Positions 34,981 to 45,938 of a DNA stretch of 64,000 nucleotides are shown piece by piece. Source of the DNA: Monarcha castaneiventris obscurior (taxonomy: Eukaryota; Chordata; Aves; Passeriformes; Monarchidae). Location of the stretch: positions 10,001 through 74,000 of the forward strand of contig JAMPIT010000682.1 in NCBI GenBank assembly GCA_026261815.1, written 5' to 3'. The position numbers and the translations under genes are program-made. Below the pieces are notes generated by a model, which was not told the DNA's origin, made no database searches, and saw only the letters and a program-made list of their open reading frames with translations. Within the stretch, counting starts at the first letter, position 1; every line of letters begins with the position of its first letter.

Positions 34981-36249
34981 GCTTCAAATCCTGTGATTTG
35001 CATGGAAAAAAAAAGGCCAATTTTTTCTTTTTTTACATTTTGAGCATTATTTGGGCATCAATTTTTTGCAATGGAGAGAAACAGCTACTTCTCACCAAAA
35101 GTTCAGTGGCACACAGAGGCATTCCTACTGCATGGGCACAGTGCAGCTACTTACATTAGAAATATCTTTTTCATGGTCAAAGTTTCTTTTCAGAGTGAAT
35201 TGCAGTGGAGTTTTTTGTTTGGTTTTTTTTTCAGGGTTTCTTCATTTTTTAAAGATAAAATACAAATAAATAAAAATAAACTTCAGGGAGATTGGTCATA
35301 TTACTCAGATATAAGTCCCTAAATAAGACTCTAAAGTATTGTACAAAATGCTATCTGAGAACACTGGTCCAATGACTATAAAGATATTTAAGATTTTATG
35401 TGTAAGATGCTAAAGTTGAACACAGTGACGTCTCATTTCAGAGAAGTCTGCTGACTGATTACATCTGAACACCTAAATACATATTTGGGAGAAGTGTGCA
35501 CATATTTCTCAACTACTGTGCTCAGAGGGCCTGCAATTGTATTTTTCCATCACTCATTTTTTCATCAGGATGTGCTACCAAATTAAAAGCAAACATTTGC
35601 TTTTCAAATGGCACATTAGGAGGGTGAATGCAATTTAGAAGTTCCTCTTTGGCTGGCAATAGCAGAGAAAATATTAATAATAAAAACCTAAGTAATAATT
35701 TTAAAAAATAACTGAAAATGGTAAAGAAATTATGTATTTGAGGAAGGAATATCTAACACCTTTGAGGTCAGTGAGACTGTAGCTGTAGGTAAAGGTTTGT
35801 GTGTTCTCCCTGCAGGAATATAGCTCTAGAGTTGAGAACAATATATTAAAAAAAAGTTCTGCAGCATTATAATTTGTAATTAAAATTCCCTTTTACTCTC
35901 CTCTCCAACTAGGAACCTTGCTTTTTGAAAAGTATAATCATATATTTTTATCACTACAGTAAAATGATACTTTCTCAAGCATTTAGTTGCCTGCAATTAT
36001 TAACACTTAAAAATGCACATTCAAACAAAATGTCATATTTCTCACTTTAAGTATAAATGGCCATTATTGCTAATTGACTTGAAACTGAATCCCATACAAA
36101 ATAAAAGGCCATCCACTTAGCAATTGCATTTAAAAACATTTTTGGAGGAAGATTTTTTTTTTTTTTGCTAATTAACTTAGTTTAAAAATAGCTACTGCTC
36201 AAAGACTATCCTCTAAGTTTTTAATTCCAATACAAATAATGTGAATGCT

Positions 36250-36320
36250 CACCTGTGCCAGGGCCTCACCACCCCTAAGAGGGAAGAATTTCTTCCTAAT
36301 ATTTAATCTAAACATGTGTT
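36250..36320 (-). mobile_element. probable old CR1 fragment
   Basis: The stretch GCCAGGGCCTCACCACCC, then GGGAAGAATTTCTTCCTAAT and ATTTAATCTAAACATG, matches in order the minus-strand form of the CR1 ORF2 end, where helper words for 'vaHWNRL' and 'LDIRKKFF' would lie. Only about 70 bases remain and no tail is present. The match is from pattern memory, so confidence is moderate. Confidence 0.55.
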
Positions 36321-36374
36321 ATTCTCTACTGTGGTACAAAACTCCAACATTAAATATTATTTTCCCCCTTATAG

Positions 36375-36574
36375 ATCGCAGAATTTCAGAGATGGGCTCG
36401 AAGGGCTGGAAGTTACTCCCTTTGAGCATCCAGATTTCACCCTGGCAGTGAATGTTTCACCTGGGGAGGTGTGTGAGGTGTGGGGCTACCTGAGTGACCC
36501 CATCCCAGTGCCCAAAACTGGGACCTCGTTAGCTGAAGGGAGCCTGCAGTCTACAAAATTGGCTTTTGTTCCGT
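36375..36574 (+). other. candidate exon-like interval (speculative)
   Basis: A pyrimidine-rich stretch ending in TTATAG (36369-36374) precedes a 200-base interval. The interval ends at a donor-like CCGT/GTAAGC (GT at 36575). One plus-strand frame is open throughout and reads DGLEGLEVTPFEHPDFTLAV, later SDPIPVPKTGTSLAEGSL. I do not recognise it. The first 40 bases also loosely resemble the start of a minus-strand CR1 tail (CAGAATTTCAGAGATGGG), so it may be a decayed repeat. Splice-like signals alone are weak evidence. Confidence 0.15.
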
Positions 36575-36950
36575 GTAAGCTTTCTCACAGAAGGCTGTTT
36601 TGAGCCACTTTTTGACAAAGCATCTCGTGTCCTGGTTCTGATGCTGTGTCATCAACAGTTACACTGTGTTCAGATCATAATTCCATGATAAAGGTGTTAT
36701 GATCACACAGCAAAACAGCAGCACGGGTATGACTTCATCAATCACCTATTTTTTTTTTTGCTGCTGAGGGTCTGTTCTGACATTAGGACTGAAAGTACTT
36801 TGAAAATAAACTGAATTAATGGCTCAGGTTTCGAAAATGGAATTATTGAAATTAATCACACCTGGGTGAATTACCAAGGGAAAGGAGTTCTAATAACTAA
36901 GAGCTGTAAAGCCCAAACAGTTTGAACTTGAGAATCATTAAATTTTAGCC

Positions 36951-37165
36951 CCTAATAATGTCTGAGAATTGAAAGGCTCTCTGGAAGTCATTTTGTCCAA
37001 CCATCTTGCTGGAGACCTGTACCAGACCAGGTCCTGACCAGGACCACATCCCAGGAGTTTTTGGGATAACTCCAAGGATGGAGGATCCACACCTCTCTGG
37101 GAAACACATGCCAGTGCTCAGAACACTGATGTTCTTTGTCACACCACCTCTCACCTCAGTGACTT
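36951..37165 (-). mobile_element. old CR1 LINE 3' fragment
   Basis: Minus-strand CR1, diverged and without a clean tail. Landmarks on the plus strand are CTCTGGAAGTCATTTTGTCCAACC (36978-37001), GACCAGGTCCTGACC, AACTCCAAGGATGGAGGATCC (37068-37088), CACACCTCTCTGGGAAACA and GCCAGTGCTCAGAACACTG. Together they follow the order of the CR1 3' UTR and ORF2 end in reverse complement. It is more decayed than the GC-rich copies, so it is an older insertion. Confidence 0.8.
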
Positions 37166-38548
37166 AAAACGTACCTCTGTTCTCTGAGAAAAACTGTGTT
37201 TTAGCAAAATTCAGATGGAAAACTAATTTGACTAATAAAATAATGTAAGTAAAATGTTTCTTCCTGTGTTTTCTTGTCCCTCTAGGTGTAATTTTAACTC
37301 TGCTGAATTGATGACTGTTTTCCTGATTAACTCTGACTCCAGGAAAGATCAGGTACTATCTCATTGGCACTCTTTAGATATGTACCTCTGATTGAGAAAT
37401 CAGTGTGATCTTTCAATATAGTTTATGCTACTTTTCAAAGTTCTGATTGGAACTCTGAAGAGGAATAGCAGAATGAAAATGCAACGGGATGCTAAATCAG
37501 CATTCTAATCCTATTAACTTTCCAAAAACCTTCCTGAAAAAAAACAGAGAAGTGGAATTTTCATGATTTCTTATTTAGTTTTCATTTGTGACTTCCATTT
37601 TTACTCTTTTGGTCTATATATCTCTATGGGTATCAATCTGTATCATGGAATTAAAACTAACAAGAAAGGAAATTTTAAACAAAGAAAGAAACAAACATGT
37701 TGGTAGCCATCCATCTCCAAAACGATATGGTTAGTCAATATTCAATATCTCAAATTTCAGTCTTTACGAAGTACCATAGTGAGTAGAATTTCTGTAAGTT
37801 TTTGTCAGAAGCCCCTGCAAATCCAATCAGGTTGTTGCAGAGAATTAAAGTAGAAGGGGAGGTGAAAACGGTGTCCAGCAGGACTGAGATCAACATCCAA
37901 ATTAAAAGCTGAAGTAACCAAGGCCTCCCAAAGTTACTATTTCACTGGCAGATCTCACAGAAAGATTTCATGTCAAGGTATTCTTCACAGACATGAAAAG
38001 AACAACACTAATAAATGATGTTTAACAGTCTTGCCTTAAGTCACTTTTTTTAAAAAACATGCAGTTTGACTAAGTGATTCTCCTTGAATTCTACCACAGA
38101 GTGCATGAGGACAACTATACAGAGCCAATAAAAGTGAGTACTAGTCAGGCATCATTAATATGGTGATCATAATTCAATTCATTTTCTTGAAAAGGGGAAG
38201 GTGACAGAGATAGGCAGACTTCATACTAAACTGAGCTAATTAACATCATTAAATTTACACAGGATAAGGCATTTTAAGGGATACTTTTTCTGTCCTGAAT
38301 TTTTACAAGCACCAATTAAAACTAAGTTGTAAGGCCTTAATAATCAGAAATTGAAGAAGGCGCCATGAGATTTATCAACTGGTAATCTCACTGAACAGAC
38401 CATAAAAGAGAGGAGCATAAAGCTTTTTTAACAGTAGTGAGTGGAAGAGTATGGTTCCTTTATATGTGTGTGTGTGTGTGTGTGTGGCCATCTGCCTGGA
38501 AAATAAGACAAAATAAGACAAAATTTGTAGAATTGTTTGTAAATAATG
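37166..38548. other. unique non-coding sequence
   Basis: Single-copy AT-rich sequence ending with a (TG)n microsatellite at 38465-38486, just upstream of a CR1. No gene recognised. Confidence 0.55.
38465..38486. repeat. (TG)11 microsatellite
   Basis: Eleven uninterrupted TG dinucleotides preceded by TATA. Confidence 0.9.
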
Positions 38549-38846
38549 GCTTGCCAAGGGCTGGAGGGCCAGGAGCCAGGGAATGGCTTCCCAGTGCCAG
38601 AGGGCAGGGCTGGATGGGCTCTTGGGCAGGAATTGTTCCCTGGGAGGGTGGGCAGGCCCTGGCACAGGGTGCCCAGAGCAGCTGTGGCTGCCCCTGGATC
38701 CCTGGCAGTGCCCAAGGCCAGGCTGGACATTGGGGCTTGGAGCAGCCTGGGACAGTGGGAGGTGTCCCTGCCACTGCAGGGGTGGCACTGGATGGGCTTT
38801 GAGGTCTCTCCAACCCAAACCATTCTGCAATTCTCTGATTCTATAA
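38549..38846 (+). mobile_element. CR1 LINE 3' end
   Basis: Plus-strand 5'-truncated CR1 of about 300 bases, GC-rich. It begins TTGCCAAGGGCTGGAGGG, covers the long 3' region shared with 21436-21735 and 42335-42640 on the minus strand, then GGTCTCTCCAACCCAAACC and a degenerate tail ATTCTGCAATTCTCTGATTC. Open frames of up to 131 codons within it, on both strands, are artefacts. Confidence 0.92.
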
Positions 38847-39200
38847 TTTTATCTTAGCAAAAAATCTTTTTGCCTGTGATTTCCCTAAAAGCAAAGTTTT
38901 AAGAAGTACTAAACATAAGGAAACCGGTGTCAAAATGCTAAATCCATTGTCTTGAAGACAGATGGAGAAGAAATCTGGTTTACTATGAAGGGGAGGATAC
39001 TGAAATGGAGTTTTCAGGATAGGCTCCTGCTGTCTCTCCAGCAGGAAGAAGACGAAAGATTAAGCAGACAGTCATTTAATTATTATTCTGTAGTACACAC
39101 AACTGTGGCCAGAAATGTCTTCATGATCTTTCCTCATCTCTGGAGGAGCCAGGAGAAAGAACTCTAGATCAGAGAATATTAATATTTTTTTCTATCTATT

Positions 39201-39250
39201 ATTAATATCTATTAATATTCTTATATATCTATTAATATCTATTAATATTC
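39201..39250. repeat. 20-bp AT-rich direct repeat
   Basis: ATTAATATCTATTAATATTC occurs identically at 39201-39220 and 39231-39250, separated by ten bases of similar composition. Confidence 0.85.
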
Positions 39251-40235
39251 TCCAAACCCCCAAACTCCTGTTGTTCAGGGTTTTTTTTTTACCCCCACAA
39301 CTTTTGACTTCTCTTCAGTACAGCTACAAATAAATAATAATTCCAGATAAAAGACTCTTATCATATTCTATAATGAAAACATGAAATTATGTGGGACTAT
39401 AAGAAAATCCTCTCTCAAACTGAGGAAAGGTTATTATTTTCTTTTTTTCCATTTCTGGGAAGACTTATCAATATAGAAATTAAATGTAAACTGAGGACTT
39501 TTTTAAAACAAAATATATTTGAAGCTAATTTATTTCAGTATTTGAATTTGTCTAAGAAAGTAAACCACGTAATTTGTTAGGTCCAAAGTGAATTCTTCCT
39601 GTTTAGTAAGCCGAGAATCCGGTCATTTCCACAGCTTTGTCTCAATGGTGTGTGTTTCTATTCTTTCAATTTCCCATCTATTTTTCAAGGCAGAGAATTT
39701 TCCATGCATAAAGGAATTATTTTAAACTGCCATGGTGCTCATTCAGTCATCTCTTCTACATGGCTCAAACTCTTTCAGCGAAACTTTGGGAAAGGGTATG
39801 GATTTCCTCATTTTACACATAATTTACACTGTAGTGATTTCATTTAGCTGAAACCCTCTTTAAACTCTATAAAGCTCTACACGTATTTCCCAATAAAAGA
39901 AATGATCCAGGAATCTCACAGAAGCAGGAGAGCAGGTCTAGTAGAAATATTTTTTTTAGCTGCTTCGGTCTGGAACACAGAAATATTTAGCCTCCAGTAT
40001 TTCAGTTTGAGGGGAATATAATGATATTTTTGTACATACATGGCATAAAAGCATAGAAAGACATAATGTTCATACATAGGAGGACAAAATGCTCAATTTT
40101 ACTGCAGAGTAATAATGCCTTTACTAGACCAAAACTGCTTTTTGCATTACCACAAGATTGTCGTCAGGAATTTTCTTGTCTGTTGTATTTTTTCTTCAGT
40201 TCCATTACCATCCTGAAAAAAGAGTGATATAAAAA

Positions 40236-40312
40236 GATAAAAAAAACCCAAAACAAAACAAACAAACAAGAAAAACACACACACACACCAAAAAAACACC
40301 AAACCAAAACAT
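40236..40312. repeat. A/C-rich low-complexity tract with (CA)n
   Basis: Plus strand almost free of G and T, with AAAC-type motifs and a short (AC)6 core near 40275-40288. Confidence 0.75.
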
Positions 40313-41030
40313 TAGCCCCAAGGGGAAGAGTATTTGGGGAAGGGGGAAAATCGCTAAAGGCATACAATGCTTTGAGACATTTTTAAAGAACTTAAAACAA
40401 CAAATTGGACAGTATTTAGTGCAAGAAACAGACTGTGCAACAATAGTCTTTGAAGCTTTTATTTAGTGTAAAGACAACTGAAGTTGGAGAAGATTTTACC
40501 AAAATTAGCTCCTTTCTATGAACTCAAAGAGAGAAATTTCTCTGCCTTGAATTCTACCTTCCACTTGCCTTTTGCCTCAGGGGAAGGACTGAATGGGGTT
40601 TTTTTTTTACTTTCATACTCTTCTTAAAAATACAATAATGAACAATAGCAGAGAACTCAAAGTAGGATCACAAAATGAACTACGAGATATATTTGATCCC
40701 ACAGGCCTATGAATTCTATATTTTCTTTTAACATACTTCATAATTATCTACTACCTTGATGAAGACCCTGGCTCCTCATGGTGCAGAAGACAGGATAAAA
40801 GCTGACAGAATTGTCTTCCTTTATATATATATATACAGAATATTGCAAGAGAATGTTTTACTGTAAAGGTGTTCCAGGCTGTTTCACTTAACCCTCCTTA
40901 CGGAAGGAGATGTCTGAAGAGTTTATGGTGTTCTCTGTAAAATACAGTATCAGACTTAATTGGTTCATATGTGATACTGACCTCTGGGAAAATGAAAGGT
41001 TGTTTTTGGTAACAAACCAAAAAAACCCAT

Positions 41031-41120
41031 CCAAACCAAACCAAACCAAACCAAACCAAACCAAACCAAACCAAACCAAACCAAACCAAACCCAACCCAA
41101 CCCAACCAAACCAAACCAAA
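41031..41120. repeat. (CCAAA)n pentanucleotide array
   Basis: Eighteen consecutive 5-bp units: twelve CCAAA (41031-41090), three CCCAA (41091-41105), then three CCAAA (41106-41120). The clustered variant units suggest slippage expansion of a point-mutated block. On the minus strand this gives an artefactual frame of repeated Gly-Leu-Val-Trp-Phe. Confidence 0.95.
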
Positions 41121-41268
41121 CCAGCAATAAATAATAAATATTCAATAAAGTTTGTGCTTTGTCTTCACTCTCTGAAGCTGCCATCCAAAGCCTGTTAAGG
41201 AAACAATAAATCTTCTCAATCAGTAATTCAGTTTTTCCACAAGGAATAAAAAATAATAAAAATAACCC

Positions 41269-41390
41269 ACAGAATCACAGAATCACAGAATTACCAGGTT
41301 GGAAGAGACCTTCAAGATCATCGAGTCCAACCTCTGTCCTAACACCTTAACTAAACTAAACCATGGCACTGAGTGCCACATCCAATCTCT
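41269..41390 (-). mobile_element. CR1 LINE 3' end, young tail type
   Basis: Minus-strand CR1 of about 122 bases. On the plus strand it starts with three copies of the tail complement (CACAGAAT), then ACCAGGTTGGAAGAGACC and ends GGCACTGAGTGCCACATCC near 41382. Its reverse complement differs from 28483-28604 at two positions. Non-coding. Confidence 0.94.
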
Positions 41391-42334
41391 TGCAACTTTC
41401 TTATGCTATGCATGTATTTAAAATACTTCTGAAAGTATTGTCTTTTTAAACATCTTTTTCCTAGTGTTTATACATATATATATATTCACATATATTTATA
41501 TACAAAAGAGAGAAAAACAACCCAAAGGAATACACACAGCCTTGCAAATAGAATACATTAAAAAAAAACCACCTTTGATGATGCTTGAATACTCATATCT
41601 GTATTGAAAGTGATACAGGATTAAAATAGTATCTCCTTATGAATGCTACAGGACAAAAACAGATAAGATCCTCTGTAAACATTTTCACATGTATGACTGA
41701 CTGAAAATATTTTAAAATCTGTACAGTAAACCCTCAAATCTCAGATAAATTATGCAGAGTTAATACCCCTATGCTTCAGGATAATGAATTAAACTCTAAA
41801 TTAGGATGGTATCGTAGTTGCACAGGTATGTAAAATGATAAATGATCTGTATTACCTCTTGAATCACTTAATGACTTTGCACCTCATGCTGAAAGCTTTT
41901 TTAGGTTTTATTGCCCTTTGAAGATCCTCCATTCTGGTTTAGACATTAGTGGACTACAAATCAATACTAATGGAGGCACGACAGTAATTCATATTGCCTT
42001 TAGGTACAGTGTGCTAAACACTTAAAAAACTTTAATTGTTTTCATTCAGAAATTGCTGATCTTATGCAGGCAAATATTTGATTCTGTGACCACATTTTAT
42101 GAAACACCTTTACCAGGTTCATGGAGGAAGGTTCCTTCTGAGACAGCAGTTTTACTTCTTGGATGCAAATAACAACTTTTTAAAATCTCAACTCTTCCTC
42201 TATTTATCTTTAAATAGCTTTTCAGAGAGCATATCTGAAACCTTCTTTCTACTCAGGATTGATCAGTACAGTTATGTAGAGGTGCTTTATGATAGGAATA
42301 TATTCAAAATTGTGATAAGGCACAGTAAATCTAA
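41391..42334. other. unique AT-rich sequence
   Basis: Single-copy sequence with an AT dinucleotide patch near 41472-41500. No gene recognised. Confidence 0.55.
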
Positions 42335-42743
42335 GAATCATAACATCACAGAGGGAGATTTAAGGTCAGAAGGGACCCCAAAGCCCATCCAGTGCCCCTC
42401 CTGCCATGGCAGGGACACCTCCCACTGTCCCAGGCTGCTCCAAGCCCCAGTGTCCAGCCTGGCCTTGGGCACTGCCAGGGATCCAGGGGCAGCCACAGCT
42501 GCTCTGGGCACCCTGTGCCAGGGCCTGCCCACCCTCCCAGGGAACAATTCCTGCCCAAGATCCCATCCAGCCCTGCCCTCTGGCACTGGGAAGCCATTCC
42601 CTGGCTCCTGGCCCTCCAGCCCTTGGCAATTGTCTCTCTCCATGTTTCCTGCAGCTCCTTCAGGCCCTGCAAGGCCACACTGAGCTCACCCCAGAGCTTC
42701 TCCTCTCCAGGCTGAGCAATCCCAGCTCCCCCAGCCTTTCCTT
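42335..42743 (-). mobile_element. CR1 LINE 3' end
   Basis: Minus-strand 5'-truncated CR1, very similar to the 3' half of the copy at 21436. Order on the plus strand: tail complement (AATCATAACATCACAG), GGGACCCCAAAGCCCATCCA, the long GC-rich 3' region, CAATTGTCTCTCTCCATG, and the complement of the ORF2 C-terminal block (GAGCTTCTCCTCTCCAGGCT near 42693-42712). It stops at about 42743, twenty bases before the LTR. Open frames of up to 194 codons that run into it are not genes. Confidence 0.93.
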
Positions 42744-43006
42744 CGATACTTCTACATTTGCACTGTCATGTTTTAACCCCAGTAGGTTGATAAACACCAG
42801 GCAGCAGCTTGGTCACTCCTCCTCAGTGGAAGGGGCAGAGAATCAGAAGGGTGAATTCACAAACGCTCACAGCTTGAGCTAGAAATGGTTTGATAGATAA
42901 AGCAGAAGCTTTATGTACAATTAGAACAAGGAATCCATTCCCAGCTTCCCATGCGTTGTTCAGCCATCCCCTGGCCCCATCATGCTTGGAAAAACAAATA
43001 TCACCA

Positions 43007-43479
43007 TGATGCCACGATGAATTTTGTCTTTTCTTTTATACCCCTGTTATACCTTTTTGCAGCTTCTGTATTCTCGGTGCTTTTTGCCTACGTTCTTGGA
43101 CTTGTTTGTTAAGCTAAGAGACTCAACATTTTAGAGGCTTCGTAGTTAGGGTGCCAGGGTGCCCAGAGCCCAAGGTCCTCTCCAGAACACATTTTGTAAA
43201 CTAAGCTAGAACCATCCAGGGGAAGGTTCCTTGGGAGGGGGGGCTCATTTGAGCCTCTCATTGGGGAATATTTGATAGATATGCTAATTAGTAAGACCTA
43301 GAATGTAAGACCAGATCTAGAAGAGGGGGACTTTGCAGTGGGGATGGGGGGGTGCACAGAGGTGTATTCGACCTGTTCGTGGTGCACCTAAGGATCCTTA
43401 CAATAAATACCAAGGTAAAACCCTTTTTCCCCTTCTAACCATGTTCGCCTCTTGATTTTTAAGACCAGGAAAGGCATCA
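43007..43479 (+). mobile_element. solo LTR, 473 bp, complete (endogenous retrovirus)
   Basis: A complete LTR bounded by perfect 7-bp terminal inverted repeats, TGATGCC at 43007 and GGCATCA at 43473. It is flanked on both sides by ACCA (43003-43006 and 43480-43483), a 4-bp target-site duplication. Removing it plus one ACCA restores continuity of the surrounding ERVL-like LTR. An AATAAA polyadenylation signal at 43402-43407 sets the plus orientation, with U5 after it. No internal retroviral region or second LTR is nearby, so it is the product of recombination between two LTRs. The 4-bp duplication fits gammaretrovirus-like (ERV1) integration better than 5-6-bp classes. No clear TATA box was seen upstream of the polyA signal. 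Confidence 0.85.
43402..43407 (+). promoter_or_regulatory. AATAAA polyadenylation signal of the solo LTR
   Basis: AATAAA lies 72 bases before the LTR's 3' end, the expected R-region position. It supports plus orientation of the solo LTR. Confidence 0.65.
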
Positions 43480-43992
43480 ACCACTCCAAACATCCTGGAT
43501 TCCTCATTTCTGCCCCCACTTTATATCCCTAACATGAGGAGTGTCTGTGAACGTGCACAAACACACAGGAAGGGTACTACTGATTATTGTGGTGAATCTC
43601 CTTTTAGAACTTGTGGATCATCTGATTATAACCTGATTTTCTCCAGGAGAGAAGAAAGGGATAAGGTACCAATGCCACCAACAGCATGTCCATTGTCCCC
43701 TGGATTTTCATCACTTTCCATGTTCTCATTTAGTTCAATTTTGATTTCCAATGTAACTAGTTTCATAAGAAGCCCTCTGGGACTGTGTACCTCAACATTT
43801 CACTAAGAATTACCTACTGGCCCTGTAAAATATCCATTCCTTCTGTTAAAATACCTGAGGAGTTTGCTTTCACAGAGACAGAAATTTGTTGTAGAATTCA
43901 GTGGCACACTAATAGGTACACACAAATCAGAAAAATAATAGTTTTTCTGATTTGTCCTGATTTTTTTCCTGGTGAGTAGTTTGGAGTCTGGT

Positions 43993-44072
43993 CTTTTTTA
44001 TTCTTTCTTTTTTTTTTTTTTTTGTTTTTTGTTTTTTTTTGTTTTTTTGTTTTTTTTTTTTTTGTTTTTTTT
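43993..44072. repeat. T-rich low-complexity tract
   Basis: About 80 bases of T broken only by single G residues and one early A and C. The reverse strand gives an artefactual lysine-rich frame. Confidence 0.85.
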
Positions 44073-45918
44073 AATATTCCATAAAACACTTTTGGAACTA
44101 ATGGTCTCACAAATTATGTAGAAGCTTTGTAGATTATACAGATAATAGATGTAGAGTATATGTACGTCGAATGTAGAACATACAAATCTGTTCTCCATCC
44201 AGAAAATATTTTGTGCACGAATAAAGGGAATTTTCAGAAAACAAAGTTAATTTATGCAGGTTATCTAGTGTCTCATGGGACCTGTCCATAAAGAACCGTA
44301 CATATATCTGAGAACACTTTATTCTGGTGTAGTCAAACATTATTTTTTTCCTCCTGTTTTATAGAAATGTCCTTCAATCATTCAGTTTTTTCATTTATCT
44401 GCAGTGAATTTACAGGCAGCAATGTCTGTTGGTGGACGATCTAGATTCATTCCAACACCAGGTTTTTCAGAAACAACACCATTTTTTTCAGAATGTCATG
44501 TGGGAAAAAAGTGGTGTGTGACTATGTGATGAAACAAAATCTCGTAAAGCATGTCAACAGAAGGATAAAATTAGGATTGCTCCTTCAAAAATGTATGTTT
44601 TTAGAGAGGATGGTTTTGTGTTGTGTTTTTTTTGTGTGTGTGTGTGTCGTTTGTAGGTATTATAAAGCAAATTAATTACATCTTCAGCAATTACAGAAAA
44701 AATGTGTCCACATGAATAACCTACCAATAACAGTGAAGGGCTTTACCTCACTGCATAAACCTCCAACGTGTAAATTACCTATTTTTAATGGCCCAGCCCT
44801 GGGAGCCAGATGATCAGAGGGCAGAACAGCAGTTTTCACAGCTGTTTCCTGATGTAAAACAACTGCGACTCAAATAAACACCCCTAATGGTCTCATGTCC
44901 ACATCTGCCAAATTCAACACTTCAACTGTTGCTACTCCAACCTTCTCCCTTTCCTTTTGTTCCATCTTGCCCCAAACCTATTTTCCTCACACGTGGATAT
45001 TCACCGTTGTCCTAACCTGGGGTGTGTTTCACAGCAAATCCTGATTTTCTCCTTTCCCTCCTCTTACCCGAATTCCACCATTTTCAGCTGAATCCCCCTC
45101 AGCTTTTTCTTTCTGTCCCACTGGATAACAGTCACACTATCAACAGGAAAGGCTTTTGCACTTAAACTGAGGTCATCATTAATTATGAAATTAGCATAAC
45201 CATGCCTGAAATATTAATCTACTTTCAGTTACTCTTTTTGTGTTTGTTTTGGTTTTGATTTTTTCTTTTGTATTACCTCACAGGTAGCCTCATACTTAAT
45301 TTACAATAATTGATCTGTTCTCACCTATGCCATCACCTATTGAAATTCCCATTCCTGCAGAAAGTTTCCATATAAAACAGCTTCTATTGACTAGCATGCT
45401 ACCTGAAATGGTGTTTTCAGTCTAGCTTTGTGACACTTGCTCTCAACTTGTCATGAAAATTAAGATAACTTTCTATTTTTGAAATAATTTGCAAGAAAGC
45501 TAAAGGTGACATTGTGCAAAAAAAAGAAATAAATAAAAGCACCTTTATTTTCCAAGGCCTAAAAGACCTGTGCTTTATCTTCACACAACTGCGGTTCCAT
45601 GAATTTTAAAATGGATCAGAATCAGGAGAATTTAGAAAATAAATTGTCTTTTAGTGATTTCTAGAATTCTCAAAATAAATAAAGGTTTAAACACCATAGA
45701 AAGATTCTTTTACCTGTTATAAATGGAAGCTAATAGTGACTTTTCTTTGAAAAGCTGGCAACAATCAGAACTCATTGAAAACAGTAATTGGCTTAAAAGC
45801 AGAAAAAATTTCAGTGCGGTATAATTGGTTTTATGCTATTCTATGTTGAATATTTCAGTCATTATTAAAATAAAAGTTACTAATCGAATAAGAAAATGAA
45901 AGATTGTATTGAAATGCT

Positions 45919-45938
45919 TCTCTCTCTCTCTCTCTCTC
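45919..45938. repeat. (TC)10 microsatellite
   Basis: Ten TC dinucleotides followed by a C/T-rich stretch to about 45954 and CAG. It has the look of a long polypyrimidine tract of a splice acceptor, but no coding-like sequence follows. Confidence 0.85.

Larger units (their letters stand above)
30847..36249. other. unique non-coding sequence
   Basis: Single-copy sequence. 32150-33320 is somewhat richer in G and C and has overlapping open frames on both strands of up to 160 codons, none of which I recognise. A 20-bp tandem repeat sits at 33361-33400 and a 10-bp one at 34961-34980. A T run lies near 36155-36168. No gene was identified. Confidence 0.5.
38847..41268. other. unique sequence with simple repeats
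   Basis: Single-copy sequence containing an AT repeat (39201-39250), an A/C-rich patch with (CA)n (40236-40312) and the (CCAAA)n array (41031-41120). No gene recognised. Confidence 0.55.
42764..43553 (-). mobile_element. ERVL-like LTR (partial), split by a nested solo LTR
   Basis: Old long terminal repeat of an endogenous retrovirus, read on the minus strand. The plus strand begins TGTCATGTTTTAACCCCAG (its 3' terminus, complement of the usual ...CA end). It continues through U5/R sequence (GATAAAGCAGAAGC, TTCAGCCATCCCC) up to 43006, where a second LTR interrupts it. It resumes at 43480-43484 with CACTCCAAACATCC and a minus-strand TATA-like ATATAAAG (43519-43526). Assignment rests on my recall of a common avian ERVL-type LTR. 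Most of U3 is not recognisable, so the far end is uncertain. TGCAC occurs on both sides (42759-42763 and 43554-43558) and may be a 5-bp target duplication, which would place the end at 43553. No viral genes are present. Confidence 0.7.

Noticed and set aside
40888..41184. Minus-strand frame with repeated Trp-Phe-Gly-Leu-Val
   Set aside because: It is a direct translation of the (CCAAA)n array.
42099..42683. 194-codon plus-strand open frame
   Set aside because: Its second half is antisense to a CR1, and the first half is AT-rich unique sequence without recognisable features.
43033..43040. Minus-strand TATAAAAG
   Set aside because: First considered as the outer LTR's TATA box, but it lies inside the inserted plus-strand solo LTR. 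The outer LTR has a better candidate at 43519-43526.
43898..44198. Lysine-rich minus-strand frames
   Set aside because: They are translations of the T-rich tract at 43993-44072.
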